From Myxococcota bacterium (GTDB lineage: Bacteria > Myxococcota_A > UBA9160 > SZUA-336), in assembly GCA_035498015.1 (NCBI GenBank), contig DATKAO010000108.1:1-51686 (forward strand): a stretch of DNA of 51,686 bases. Direction: 5' to 3'. A program made the position numbers and the translations under genes. The notes under the pieces were generated by a model. It saw only the letters and a list, made by a program, of their open reading frames with translations. It was not told where the DNA came from and did not search any database. This document shows, in pieces, positions 26,670 to 35,836 of the stretch (position 1 is the first letter of the stretch; each line of letters opens with the position of its first letter).

Positions 26670-27833
26670 ATGGGGCGCAGACTGTTCACTTCGGAGTCGG
26701 TTTCGATGGGCCACCCCGACAAGGTGGCCGACCAGGTTTCCGACGCCGTGCTCGACGCGTATCTCGCGCAGGACCCGCAGAGCCGGGTCGCGTGCGAGAC
26801 GCTGACCAAGACCGGCTTCGTCTGCGTCGCGGGTGAGATCACGAGCCAGGCTCACGTGAAGATCCCCGACGTCGTGCGCCAGGCGGTGCTCGACATCGGC
26901 TACGACGACTCGCGGCTCGGCCTGGACGGCGCGAGCTGCGGCATCCTGGTCGCGATCGAGGAGCAGTCGCCCGACATCTCGCAGGGCGTGACCGAGGGCG
27001 AAGGGCTCTACAAGGAGCAGGGCGCCGGCGACCAGGGAATGATGTTCGGCTACGCGTGCACCGAGACCGAGGAGCTCATGCCGCTGCCGATCATGCTGGC
27101 GCACAAGCTGGTCGCGCGGCAGGCCGAGTGCCGCATGTCGGGCGAGCTCGACTTCCTGCGGCCCGACGCGAAGTCACAGGTCACCGTCGAGTACGGCGGC
27201 ACGGGCCCGATCCGGCTCGACGCGATCGTGCTCTCGACCCAGCACAGCCCCGACATCGCCTACGAGGCGCTGAAGTCGAAGGTGATCGACGCGATCGTGC
27301 GCCCGGTGCTGCCCAGACACCTGCTCGACGAGAACACGCGCATCTTCGTGAACCCGACCGGCCGCTTCGTGGTCGGCGGGCCGCAGGGCGACGCGGGAGT
27401 CACCGGCCGCAAGATCATCGTCGACACCTACGGCGGCATGGGCCGCCACGGCGGCGGCGCGTTCTCGGGCAAGGACCCCTCGAAGGTCGACCGCTCCGCC
27501 GCCTACGCCTGCCGCTGGGTGGCGAAGAACCTGGTCGCGGCCGGCGCCGCCGAGAGACTCGAGGTGCAGGTCAGCTACGCGATCGGCGTGGCCGAGCCGG
27601 TCTCGGTGCTGGTCGACACGTTCGGTACCGGCCACGTCGACGACGACCGGATCGAGCGCGCGATCCGCAAACGCTTCGACCTGACTCCGCGCGGGATCAT
27701 CGATGCGCTCGACCTGCTGCGCCCGATCTACCGGCAGACCGCGTTCCACGGTCACTTCGGGCGCACCGGCGACGCGTTCACCTGGGAGAAGACCAGCCTG
27801 GCGGACGACCTGCGCCGGGACCTCGGTCTCTAA
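26670..27833 (+). CDS. metK: S-adenosylmethionine synthetase
   Basis: 387 aa, the normal size. The ATP-site N-terminus has [21 protein letters not shown], the Mg/K site has [20 protein letters not shown] (the GAGDQG signature), and the second signature [21 protein letters not shown] is intact. It makes SAM from Met and ATP. GAAAGGA sits 13 bases before the ATG. ahcY follows after 18 bases, so the SAM-making and SAH-clearing steps are co-expressed. Confidence 0.97.
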   Translation: MGRRLFTSESVSMGHPDKVADQVSDAVLDAYLAQDPQSRVACETLTKTGFVCVAGEITSQAHVKIPDVVRQAVLDIGYDDSRLGLDGASCGILVAIEEQSPDISQGVTEGEGLYKEQGAGDQGMMFGYACTETEELMPLPIMLAHKLVARQAECRMSGELDFLRPDAKSQVTVEYGGTGPIRLDAIVLSTQHSPDIAYEALKSKVIDAIVRPVLPRHLLDENTRIFVNPTGRFVVGGPQGDAGVTGRKIIVDTYGGMGRHGGGAFSGKDPSKVDRSAAYACRWVAKNLVAAGAAERLEVQVSYAIGVAEPVSVLVDTFGTGHVDDDRIERAIRKRFDLTPRGIIDALDLLRPIYRQTAFHGHFGRTGDAFTWEKTSLADDLRRDLGL

Positions 27834-27851
27834 CTCGAAGAGAGGTCCTCC

Positions 27852-29291
27852 ATGTTCGATGCGTTCAAGGTCGCCGATCTTTCGCTGGCGGATTGGGGCC
27901 GCAAAGAGATCCGCCTGGCCGAGCACGAGATGCCCGGGCTCATGGCGCTGCGCAAACGCTTCGGTGCGGCCCAGCCGCTCAAGGGCGCGCGCATCATGGG
28001 CAGCCTGCACATGACGGTGCAGACCGCGGTGCTGATCGAGACGCTCACCGCGCTCGGCGCCGAGGTGCGCTGGTGCAGCTGCAACATCTTCTCGACCCAG
28101 GACCACGCCGCGGCGGCGGTGGCGGTGGGACCCCACGGCACGCCCAAGGACCCGCGCGGCATCGCGGTGTTCGCGTGGAAGGGCGAGTCACTCGAGGAGT
28201 ACTGGTGGTGCACGCGCGAGGCGCTGCGCTTCCCCGACGGGGGCGGCCCGGACCTGATCGTCGACGACGGCGGTGACGCCACGCTCCTGATCCACAAGGG
28301 CCTCGAGTTCGAGAAGGCCGGGGCCGTGCCCGCGTTCAAGCGCGGCGCGGAGCCGGAAGAGTGGGGGATCATCCTCGAGCTCTTGCGCAAGATGCAGCGC
28401 GACGAGCCGGGTGTGTTCGGGCGCATCGCGCCGCGCATCCGGGGTGTCTCCGAGGAGACCACGACCGGCGTGCACCGGCTGTACCAGATGGAGAAGGCGG
28501 GCACGCTGCTCTTCCCGGCGATCAACGTGAACGACTCGGTCACCAAGTCGAAGTTCGACAACATCTACGGCTGCCGGCACTCACTGCCCGACGGCCTGGC
28601 GCGCGCCACCGACGTGATGCTGGGCGGCAAGGTCGCCGTGGTGATGGGCTTCGGCGAGGTCGGCAAGGGCTGCGCAGCCGCGCTGCGCGGCCAGGGCTGC
28701 CGCGTGATCATCACCGAGATCGATCCCATCTGCGCGCTGCAGGCCGCGATGGAGGGCTACCAGGTCACGACGCTCGACGAGGTGGTCGAGACCGCCGACA
28801 TCTTCATCACCGCCACCGGCAACGTGAATCTGATCACGGTCGACCACATGGCGCGCATGAAGGACAAGGCGATCGTCGGCAACATCGGTCACTTCGACAA
28901 CGAGATCGACATCGCGGGCCTGAAGCAGGGCGAGGGCATCCAGAAGGTCCAGATCAAGCCCCAGTACGACGAGTTCACCTTCCCCGACGGTCACTCGGTG
29001 CTGATCCTCGCCGAGGGCCGGCTGCTCAACCTGGGCTGCGCCACCGGTCACCCGAGCTTCGTCATGTCGGCCTCGTTCACGAACCAGGTGCTGGCGCAGC
29101 TCGAGCTGTGGAGCAACGCGGGCAAGTACCAGAAGAAGGTCTACGTGCTGCCGAAGTCACTCGACGAGGAGGTGGCGCGGCTGCACCTCGACCACCTGGG
29201 CGTGAAGCTGACCAAGCTCACGTCGGAGCAGGCCGCGTACATCGGCGTGCCCGTCGACGGACCCTACAAGCCCGATCACTATCGGTACTAG
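27852..29291 (+). CDS. ahcY: adenosylhomocysteinase
   Basis: 479 aa. It splits S-adenosylhomocysteine to adenosine and homocysteine with bound [22 protein letters not shown] and [19 protein letters not shown] lie in the substrate domain, [17 protein letters not shown] in the central hinge, and [20 protein letters not shown] is the NAD loop. The C-terminus KPDHYRY carries the conserved Tyr-Arg-Tyr tail. It removes the product inhibitor of SAM methyltransferases and probably shares the metK transcript. Confidence 0.97.
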   Translation: MFDAFKVADLSLADWGRKEIRLAEHEMPGLMALRKRFGAAQPLKGARIMGSLHMTVQTAVLIETLTALGAEVRWCSCNIFSTQDHAAAAVAVGPHGTPKDPRGIAVFAWKGESLEEYWWCTREALRFPDGGGPDLIVDDGGDATLLIHKGLEFEKAGAVPAFKRGAEPEEWGIILELLRKMQRDEPGVFGRIAPRIRGVSEETTTGVHRLYQMEKAGTLLFPAINVNDSVTKSKFDNIYGCRHSLPDGLARATDVMLGGKVAVVMGFGEVGKGCAAALRGQGCRVIITEIDPICALQAAMEGYQVTTLDEVVETADIFITATGNVNLITVDHMARMKDKAIVGNIGHFDNEIDIAGLKQGEGIQKVQIKPQYDEFTFPDGHSVLILAEGRLLNLGCATGHPSFVMSASFTNQVLAQLELWSNAGKYQKKVYVLPKSLDEEVARLHLDHLGVKLTKLTSEQAAYIGVPVDGPYKPDHYRY

Positions 29292-29293
29292 GC

Positions 29294-30400
29294 GTGCGCG
29301 CTCGGCTCGCCGCCGCCGCTGTCTCGCTCGCGCTGCTGGCAGGCACGTCGGTTGCCGACGAGCTGGTGCGGGTGCGGATCGCGGCGGGCGTCTCGAGCGT
29401 GACCGTCTCGGGCGACGACCTGCGCGCCGACGGCCACGCTCTGCGCGCCGGCAGCGTGGCGCTCAGCGCGGCGGGCGGGCAGGTGCGCTCGGGCGGCAAG
29501 GCGCGCGGTGACTCGATCGTGCTCGATGCTCGCGGGCCCGTGCGCGTCGACGGCCGGGCGTTCCTGGGCAGCGTGCGGGCCACGGCGCGCGGCGGCGTGC
29601 TCGAGCTCGTGAACGTGGTCCCGCTCGAGCCCTACGTGGCGAGCGCGATCGCCAGCGAGACACCGGCCGACTGGCCCGAAGAGGCGCTGAAGGCGCAGGC
29701 CGTGGTCGCGCGCACCTACGCGCTGCACGAGCGCGACCGGCGCGGCGCGGAGTCGTTCGACCTCGAGTCCTCGGTGATCTCGCAGCGCTACGGCGCGGGC
29801 CCGGTGCCCGAGGGCGCCGCGTCGGCCGCGCGCGCCACCGCCGGCGAGTATCTCGCCTTCGCCGGCCAGCCGATCCTGGCGGCGTTCCACTCGTCGTCCG
29901 GCGGCACCACCGCCTCGTCGGAGGAGGTCTGGGGCGAGGACCTGCCCTATCTGCGCAGTGTCTCGTCGCCCGACGACGCCGCACCCGACTACTTCTGGAG
30001 CTACGACATCTCGCTCGACGACCTGGCGGCCGCGCTGCGCGACGCGGGCTACGCGCCGGGGTCGCTCGACCGCGCGCACGTGACCGAGCGCAGCGACAGC
30101 GGGCGCGTCGAGCGCATCCAGCTGGGCTCGGTGCTGCTCTCGGGCCGCGACCTGCGCGAGCTGCTCGGCGGCCGCGCGCTGCGCAGCGCGCTGTTCGACG
30201 TGCGCGTCGAGGGCGGCCGCGCACGCTTCCTGGGCAGCGGCTCGGGCCACGGCGTCGGACTCTGTCAGTGGGGCGCGAGCGAGCTCGCGCGCCGGGGCTC
30301 GAGCTATCGCCGGATCCTGGCACACTACTATCCCGGCAGCGACCTGCGCCGAGTGCGCGCGAATGGCTCGACGCCGATCGACTGGAGCGCGCGGCGTTGA
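29294..30400 (+). CDS. SpoIID/LytB-domain secreted protein
   Basis: 368 aa. Signal peptide RARLAAAAVSLALLAGTSVADE, a beta-rich N-terminal part, then the SpoIID domain: NVVPLEPYVASAIASETPADWPEEALKAQAVVARTYAL is its hallmark. Later come AFHSSSGGTTASSEEVWGEDLPYLRSV and GSGHGVGLCQWGASELARRG, which match SpoIID to the end (the lytic Glu in SETPADWPEEALKAQA is conserved). SpoIID cuts peptidoglycan glycan strands lacking stem peptides in Bacillus sporulation; non-spore-formers use relatives as amidase enhancers or lytic enzymes. The GTG follows ahcY by 2 bases, and its stop overlaps the yajC TTG. Confidence 0.9.
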   Translation: MRARLAAAAVSLALLAGTSVADELVRVRIAAGVSSVTVSGDDLRADGHALRAGSVALSAAGGQVRSGGKARGDSIVLDARGPVRVDGRAFLGSVRATARGGVLELVNVVPLEPYVASAIASETPADWPEEALKAQAVVARTYALHERDRRGAESFDLESSVISQRYGAGPVPEGAASAARATAGEYLAFAGQPILAAFHSSSGGTTASSEEVWGEDLPYLRSVSSPDDAAPDYFWSYDISLDDLAAALRDAGYAPGSLDRAHVTERSDSGRVERIQLGSVLLSGRDLRELLGGRALRSALFDVRVEGGRARFLGSGSGHGVGLCQWGASELARRGSSYRRILAHYYPGSDLRRVRANGSTPIDWSARR

Positions 30401-30741
30401 ACACCCAGGCCGAGACCCAAGCCCCGAGCACCCCCCAGACTCCGCCGGCGGGATCGCCGGGCAGCATCCTGGGCAGCCCGATCTTCGTGCTCGTGGCGAT
30501 GCTCCTGCTCACCTGGGCGCTGTTCATCCGCCCGCAGCAGCGCCGCGACAAGGAGCAGAAGGCCATGCTCTCGCAGATCGAGAAGGGCGACACGATCGTC
30601 ACCACGGGCGGCATCCACGCGCGCGTGACCGGCGTGACCGACACGGTGCTCACGGTCGAGATCGCGCCGAACGTGCAGGGCGTGAAGCTCGACCGCAGCG
30701 CGGTCGCGTCGCGCGTCGCGAAGAAAGCCGACAAGTCGTGA
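30397..30741 (+). CDS. yajC: Sec translocase accessory subunit YajC
   Basis: 114 aa. A Pro/Gln-rich start, one membrane helix (PIFVLVAMLLLTWALFIRPQQ), and the RPQQRRDKEQKAML and GDTIVTTGGIHARVTGV segments of YajC/PreC. It binds SecD and SecF at the translocon. The TTG at 30397 overlaps the SpoIID stop (TTGA); a later ATG would lie inside the helix or after it, so TTG is preferred. GTGA overlap with secD. Confidence 0.93.
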   Translation: MNTQAETQAPSTPQTPPAGSPGSILGSPIFVLVAMLLLTWALFIRPQQRRDKEQKAMLSQIEKGDTIVTTGGIHARVTGVTDTVLTVEIAPNVQGVKLDRSAVASRVAKKADKS

Positions 30742-32294
30742 CCCTGCGCAACCGCTGGATCCTGATCGGCGCAGTCACGGCCATCATGGCCTACCTGTCG
30801 CTGCCGAGCTTCTTCCCGGAAGACCAGCGCAACGCTCACTGGTGGCTGCGCGGCGACGGCATGACGCTCGGGCTCGACCTGCAGGGCGGCATCCACTGGC
30901 TGCTGCGCGTGGACACCGACGCGGCCGTGCAGCGCGAGCTCGAGAAGGTCGCGAGCGCCGTGACCGACGCGGCGGGCGAGCAGAAGCTCGAGGGCGTCAC
31001 CACCGAGATCAAGGGCGACACACTGCTCCTGCACGGAGACACTCCGGCGATCCGCAAGCTCCTGGACGAGAATGCCCCGCAGGTCGACGTCGACGAGCAG
31101 GAGGGCGCGCTCTCCGCCAAGCTGAAGGAGCGCTACAAGAAGGAGGCGATCGACCGCTACGCCGCCAGCGCCCTCGAGGTGCTGCGGCGCCGCGTCGACG
31201 GGCTGGGCGTGCGCGAGCCGATCATCGCGCCCCAGGGCGGCGGCCGGATCCTGGTGCAGATGCCGGGCGTGAAGGACCGCGAGGCCGCCGGCGACGTGCT
31301 GAAGAAGACCACCTTCCTCGAGTTCAAGGCCGTGACCGATTCCGCGCCGAGCAAGGAGCTGCTGCTCGCCAAGCTCAAGAACGGCGTGCCCGAGGACCAG
31401 GAGATCATCACCAGCGCGACGCGCGGCGGGAAGGAAGAAGAAGCGCTGCTCGTGCCCAAGAAGGCCGTGCTCAAGGGCGACATGCTCGAAGACGCGCGCA
31501 TGGACTTCGATCGGCGCAACCGCCCGATCATCACGTTCCAGTGGAACTCGGAGGGCGCCAAGATCTTCCGCGACTTCACGGGCGCGAACATCGGCAACCG
31601 CCTGGCCGCGATCATCGACGGCCACGTGATCACCGCGCCCAAGATCCAGAGCCGCATCGGCCGCACCGGCGAGATCACCGGTGACTTCACGCGCGAGGAG
31701 GCGAGCAACACGGCCCTCCAGCTGCGCTCCGGCGCGCTGCCGATTCCGCTCGTGGTCGAGGAGGAGCGCACGGTCGGGCCGTCGCTGGGCGCGGACTCGA
31801 TCCGCGACGGCGTGCACGCGTCGCTGCTGGGCGCGGGCCTCGTGTTCGTGTTCATGGCCATCTACTACAGCGTGACCGGCATGTTCGCGAACACGGCGCT
31901 GATCGTGAACGTGATCATGATCATCGGCCTGATGAGCGCGTTCAAAGCCACGATGACCCTGCCGGGCATCGCGGGTGTCGTGCTCACGGTCGGCATGGCG
32001 GTCGACTCGAACGTGATCATCTACGAGCGCATCCGCGAGGAGCTCCGCAAGGGCGAGCCCGCGCGCAAGGCGATCCAGGTCGGCTACGCGCGCTCGTTCT
32101 GGACCATCTTCGACGCGCACGTGACTGCGCTTCTGTCGTCCATGATCCTGGTCGTGATCGGCCGCGGCCCGGTGCAGGGCTTCGGAGTCACGCTCACGAT
32201 CGGCCTCCTGGCGAGCATGTTCACCGCGCTGGTCGTGACTCGCGCGCTGATGGACACGTTCTACGGCCAACACCCCGAAAGGCTGCGCATCTGA
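30738..32294 (+). CDS. secD: protein translocase subunit SecD
   Basis: 518 aa. First membrane helix, the signature GLDLQGGIHWLLRVD, the periplasmic P1 domain (to residue ~330), then helices 2-6 with GLVFVFMAIYYSVTGMFANTALIVNV, GMAVDSNVIIYERIREEL and FGVTLTIGLLASMFTALVVTRAL. It uses the proton gradient to help proteins leave the SecYEG channel. GTG start; the next gene overlaps by one base (TGATG). Confidence 0.96.
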   Translation: MTLRNRWILIGAVTAIMAYLSLPSFFPEDQRNAHWWLRGDGMTLGLDLQGGIHWLLRVDTDAAVQRELEKVASAVTDAAGEQKLEGVTTEIKGDTLLLHGDTPAIRKLLDENAPQVDVDEQEGALSAKLKERYKKEAIDRYAASALEVLRRRVDGLGVREPIIAPQGGGRILVQMPGVKDREAAGDVLKKTTFLEFKAVTDSAPSKELLLAKLKNGVPEDQEIITSATRGGKEEEALLVPKKAVLKGDMLEDARMDFDRRNRPIITFQWNSEGAKIFRDFTGANIGNRLAAIIDGHVITAPKIQSRIGRTGEITGDFTREEASNTALQLRSGALPIPLVVEEERTVGPSLGADSIRDGVHASLLGAGLVFVFMAIYYSVTGMFANTALIVNVIMIIGLMSAFKATMTLPGIAGVVLTVGMAVDSNVIIYERIREELRKGEPARKAIQVGYARSFWTIFDAHVTALLSSMILVVIGRGPVQGFGVTLTIGLLASMFTALVVTRALMDTFYGQHPERLRI

Positions 32295-33265
32295 TGGAGC
32301 TCTTCAAGACCAAGACCCACATCGACTTCGTGCGGCAGATGCCGTTCATGGTCGCGTTCTCGATCACGATCATCGTGCTGTCGCTGGCCTCGATGGCCTT
32401 CAAGGGCTTCAACTTCTCGATCGACTTCGTGGGCGGCACGGTGATCGAGCTGCAGGCGCCGCCCGAAGCCGCCGACGTCGACGAGGCCAAGCTGCGCGGG
32501 ATCATGGACAAGCTGGGCCAGCCCGACGCCACGATCGTGCGCCTGGGCAAGCCCGAGGAGCGCGAGTTCCGCATCAGCCTGCGCGGCTCGCAGGAGACCG
32601 ACCGAGACCTGTCGGTGAACCTGCTGAAGGGCATCGGCGACTCACTGGGCGCGCCCGTGGTGGCGAAGAGCGTCGAGTCGGTCGGCCCGCGCGTGGGCGG
32701 CGAGCTGCGCCGCGCCGGCGTGCAGGCGATCATCCTGTCCTGGATCGGGATCCTGATCTACGTGTGGTTCCGGTTCGAGTGGCAGTACGCGCCGGGCGCG
32801 GTGCTCGCGCTGGTGCACGATGTGTGTTTCACCGCGGGGCTGTTCTCGCTGTTCGGCTGGGAGTTCGACATGAACGTCCTGGCGGCGCTGCTCGTGATCA
32901 TCGGTTACTCGATGAACGACACGATCGTCATCTACGACCGCATCCGCGAGACCGTCGCCACGCGCGGCACGACCGAGCTCGAGAGCGTCGTGAACGAGGC
33001 CATCAACGCGACGCTGTCGCGCACGGTGCTGACCTCGGGGCTGACCCAGCTCGTGGTGGTCGCGATCCTGCTCGTCGGCGGGCCCGTGCTGCGCGGCTTC
33101 GCGCTCGCGCTGTTCATCGGGATCGTGATCGGCACGTACTCGTCGATCTACGTGGCGAGCGCGGTCCTGATCTGGCTGGCGCGCCGCTACGGGCACGTGG
33201 TGCAGGCGCCGAAGCCTTCGGGTCAGCGCCGGGACCGCGCGCGCCGCGCGACGACGACGAGCTGA
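32294..33265 (+). CDS. secF: protein translocase subunit SecF
   Basis: 323 aa. NFSIDFVGGTVIELQAPPEA is the SecF P1 signature; later helices carry ALVHDVCFTAGLFSLFGWEFDMNVLAALLV (the conserved Asp is present), IGYSMNDTIVIYDRIRE and TLSRTVLTSGLTQLVVVAILLVGGPVLRGFALALFIGIVIGTYSSIYVA. It is one unit with secD, as normal. The C-terminal 25 residues are Arg-rich. The stop sits inside a palindrome shared with the convergent bactofilin gene. Confidence 0.96.
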   Translation: MELFKTKTHIDFVRQMPFMVAFSITIIVLSLASMAFKGFNFSIDFVGGTVIELQAPPEAADVDEAKLRGIMDKLGQPDATIVRLGKPEEREFRISLRGSQETDRDLSVNLLKGIGDSLGAPVVAKSVESVGPRVGGELRRAGVQAIILSWIGILIYVWFRFEWQYAPGAVLALVHDVCFTAGLFSLFGWEFDMNVLAALLVIIGYSMNDTIVIYDRIRETVATRGTTELESVVNEAINATLSRTVLTSGLTQLVVVAILLVGGPVLRGFALALFIGIVIGTYSSIYVASAVLIWLARRYGHVVQAPKPSGQRRDRARRATTTS

Positions 33266-33280
33266 ACGGCGCTCAGCTCG
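33258..33280. terminator. palindrome spanning both stop codons of secF and bactofilin
   Basis: 8-bp arms CGAGCTGA and TCAGCTCG (33258-33265 and 33273-33280) with a 7-base loop. Each arm contains the stop codon of one of the two convergent genes, so a symmetrical RNA hairpin forms at either 3' end. No T tract, so termination is uncertain. Confidence 0.45.
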
Positions 33281-33803
33281 CCTTCTGGCCGACGATCGGC
33301 GAGGGCGCGGCCTCGAGCTTCTTCTCCGCGGGGCGGAGCTGCTTCTCGAGCGCGCTCGCTTCCTTCATGGTGATGGCGCCGTTGATCACGGCACCCTCGG
33401 CCACGGTGAGCCGCGGGGCGATCAGGTCGCCCTGGATGCGGCCCGTCTCGCGCACCTCGATGCGCTCGCTCGCGATCACGTTGCCCGCGATCTTCCCCAC
33501 GACGGTCACCTGCTTGGCCGACACCTCGCCCTGGATATCGCCGTTGGGCCCGATCGTGAGGTGGAAATTCCGCAGTGACACGCGGCCTTCGACGCGCCCC
33601 TCGAGGATCGTGTCCTCGTCGCCGACGACGTCGCCCTTGATGCTGATCGACTTCCCGATGTTCGCCATCTCGTAACCCCCCGGGTGGCGGCGCTCCGGCG
33701 GCGTCGGGCTCGGCGTCGTGATCGGCGGTGCGCTGATCACTCGGCTCGGCTCGACGCTGCGCTCTTGCGCTTCACCCTCACCCTTGTTTTTCCACAACGC
33801 CAT
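33273..33803 (-). CDS. bactofilin
   Basis: 176-aa cytoskeletal protein. A flexible N-terminal tail (ALWKNKGEGEAQERS with Pro/Thr stretches) precedes the DUF583 right-handed beta-helix: ANIGKSISIKGDVVGDEDTILEGRVEGRVSL and then repeated turns IQGEVSAKQVTVVGKIAGNVIASERIEVRETGRIQGDLIAPRL. Bactofilins polymerise without nucleotides and organise cell shape or envelope enzymes. ALWKxK starts are typical, so ATG 33803 is chosen over the GTG at 33809. It is the first gene downstream of a repeat array on its strand. Confidence 0.93.
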   Translation of the reverse strand: MALWKNKGEGEAQERSVEPSRVISAPPITTPSPTPPERRHPGGYEMANIGKSISIKGDVVGDEDTILEGRVEGRVSLRNFHLTIGPNGDIQGEVSAKQVTVVGKIAGNVIASERIEVRETGRIQGDLIAPRLTVAEGAVINGAITMKEASALEKQLRPAEKKLEAAPSPIVGQKAS

Positions 33804-33961
33804 GATCACCCCGAACGTACTGGCGCCGCATGCGCACTTACGTTGCGGCGCGCTGCGGCTTCCGTTCCGTGAGACGGCTCACAAACCCACCATCGTCGAC
33901 GACGACGGCGAGGCGCAGGGTACTCCCCAGCGGCAGAAGCTGACAACCGCGTCTCCCGGGC

Positions 33962-34077
33962 AGGGTGCCCACGCGACCATCCGGAGCGTGGGTAGGGTGC
34001 CCACGCGACAATCCGGAGCGTGGGTAGGGTGCCCACGCGACAATCCGGAGCGTGGGTAGGGTGCCCACGCGACAATC
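33962..34077. repeat. 32-bp tandem repeat array, 3.6 copies
   Basis: Direct units start at 33962, 33994, 34026 and 34058 (partial); the unit begins AGGGTGCCCACGCGAC and has one base change in the first copy. At every junction GCGTGGG and CCCACGC form a 7-bp stem with the 7-base loop TAGGGTG, so three identical hairpins line up. The array lies between the tolC-like stop (34076-34078) and the bactofilin start, and its last copy merges with the stop codon. The rest of the gap (33810-33961) shows no gene. Confidence 0.9.
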
Positions 34078-35836
34078 AGTACTGATCCATGCCCCGGTCG
34101 CGTTCCTGTTCGACGGAGATTCCCCTCGATTCGAGCAGCGTCCCCTGCGCGCGCTCGAGCGCGGAGATCGCGACGCGGTAGTTCCGCAGCGCCGTGATCT
34201 CGCGGCCCTGCGCGCTGAGGAAGTCGTCCTGGAAGAGCGAGACGTTGTGCGGCGTCGAGTCACCCAGCCGCAGGCGCTCTTGCTCCGCGCGCAACGCCTC
34301 TTCGGATGCGACGCGCTGGCGCTGCGCGGCCTTGACCGCGTCGATGTTGCTCTGCAGCTCGCGCACGGCGCTGCGCACGTCGAGCACCACGTCCTGGCTG
34401 GTGCGCGAGTAGACGGTCTTCGCGCGCCGCAGCTCGATCTTGCGCTGCACGTAGCGCGCGTCGGCCGTGTCGTTCGGGATCGGATAGCTGAAGGTCGCGC
34501 CGACGCTCCAGCTGTGGAAGCCGTGGCCGTCGAAGAAGCTCGAGTTCGCCGCCGCGGGCGTGCGCCCGAAGCCGAAGTCGGGCTGGTTCTGCACCGGGAC
34601 CTGGGTGCCCGAGTAGAAGTCGTCGGCGGTGCCGGGAATCGTGTCGAGTCCCGGGTTCAGCGCGGAGGTCACGGGGTTGATGCTGAGCCCCGGCTGCGGC
34701 TGGCCGGTGATGCCCAGGGTGTTGTTCAGGCGCGTGGGCCCGAACAGCACCACGCCCGGCTTCGTCTTCTGTGACCCCGAGAGTCCGTTCATGGTGTAAG
34801 TCGCACCCAGGTTCAACAGCGGCAGCTTCTGGTTCCAGCTCCACTTCTCCGCCATGTCCGCCTGCTCGACCTGCATGGCCGCAGTCGACAGCTCGGGCCG
34901 GTTCACGCGCGCTTTCTCCACCGCGGCGTTCACGTCGACCTGGTACTCGACGAAGTCCGGATCGTGGGTGCGGATGTTCGTGTTGGCGTAGTCGTTGATG
35001 TCGGGGGCCAGGATCACCGTCAGCAGGTTGTCTTGCGCGCGGCGCACGTTGTTCAGCGCCGTGATGTGCTCCGACTCGCGCTGGGCGAGCGTGGCTTCGG
35101 CCTGGGTCACGAGCACCTTCGAGACCGTGCCTACCTGGTACTGGACCTGCGTCTGGTCGAGCAGCTCGTGCGCCGTGTCGAGCGCCTGCTGCGTCGCGAC
35201 CTCGAGTGCGCGGAAACCCGAGAGGTCCCAGTACGCGGTCTCGACGCGCAGCACGCCGTCCTCGAGCAGACTGCGGAAGTTCTCGTCGCTGATCTTCTGG
35301 TCGAGGCGCGAACGCCGAACGAGATAGTCGGGCGTGCCCCAGTACAGGTCGCGCAGCAGGGGCAGGGTGAAGGCGCTGGCCCAGGCCGCGGTGTACTGCG
35401 GCTTGAGCGAAGTGAGTCCCGAGGTCGAGCTCAGGTCCTGGAACACGTAGCCCGAGGTGTAGCTCGCGCCGTAGGGCAAGATGCCGTTCAGGCTCGTGCC
35501 GTAGTTCTTGCTGTTGTCCTCGGTGCGATCGCCGACCGTGCCGAAGAACGCCTGCAGCGAGCTGGCGACGGGCGTCTCGCTGTGGTTCTGCAGGAACGTT
35601 CCGTTCAGCGTCGGGTCCCACACGCCCTCGGCCTCGCGCACGCGCTCGCGCGCCAGCGCGGGATCGTTGCGGATGATCTGCAGGTTCAAGCTGTTCTCCA
35701 GCCCGAGCTGCACGGCCTGCTGCACGCTGAGGTCGAGGTCGTGGCCGAGCACGTCCTCGGGCTTCAGCTCCTGCGCGGCCGCGGCGCGCGCGATGGCGAT
35801 CACCAGGAACAGAGTCATCCCTCGAGAGCAGCTCAT
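34076..35836 (-). CDS. TolC-like outer membrane channel protein
   Basis: 586 aa. Signal peptide TLFLVIAIARAAAAQE, then two repeats of long helical stretches with the OEP pattern (LSVQQAVQLGLENSLNLQIIRNDPALARERVREAEGVWDPTLNGTF and RVETAYWDLSGFRALEVATQQALDTAHELLDQTQ; later RSAVREL QSNIDAV). TolC-type proteins form the outer-membrane tunnel of efflux pumps or type I secretion. It is ~100 residues longer than E. coli TolC, with a long Gly/Asn-rich strand region (residues ~350-450). It is coupled to the TetR gene (ATGA overlap). No inner-membrane pump or adaptor is next to it. Confidence 0.88.
   Translation of the reverse strand: MSCSRGMTLFLVIAIARAAAAQELKPEDVLGHDLDLSVQQAVQLGLENSLNLQIIRNDPALARERVREAEGVWDPTLNGTFLQNHSETPVASSLQAFFGTVGDRTEDNSKNYGTSLNGILPYGASYTSGYVFQDLSSTSGLTSLKPQYTAAWASAFTLPLLRDLYWGTPDYLVRRSRLDQKISDENFRSLLEDGVLRVETAYWDLSGFRALEVATQQALDTAHELLDQTQVQYQVGTVSKVLVTQAEATLAQRESEHITALNNVRRAQDNLLTVILAPDINDYANTNIRTHDPDFVEYQVDVNAAVEKARVNRPELSTAAMQVEQADMAEKWSWNQKLPLLNLGATYTMNGLSGSQKTKPGVVLFGPTRLNNTLGITGQPQPGLSINPVTSALNPGLDTIPGTADDFYSGTQVPVQNQPDFGFGRTPAAANSSFFDGHGFHSWSVGATFSYPIPNDTADARYVQRKIELRRAKTVYSRTSQDVVLDVRSAVRELQSNIDAVKAAQRQRVASEEALRAEQERLRLGDSTPHNVSLFQDDFLSAQGREITALRNYRVAISALERAQGTLLESRGISVEQERDRGMDQY

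Noticed and set aside
29463-32273. Very long minus-strand open frame opposite secD, yajC and the SpoIID gene
   Set aside because: Low-complexity His/Arg/Asp-rich product expected from the antisense of G+C-rich coding DNA; the plus-strand genes are certain.
33962-34077. CRISPR array
   Set aside because: The 32-bp units follow one another directly without spacers and no cas gene is near.
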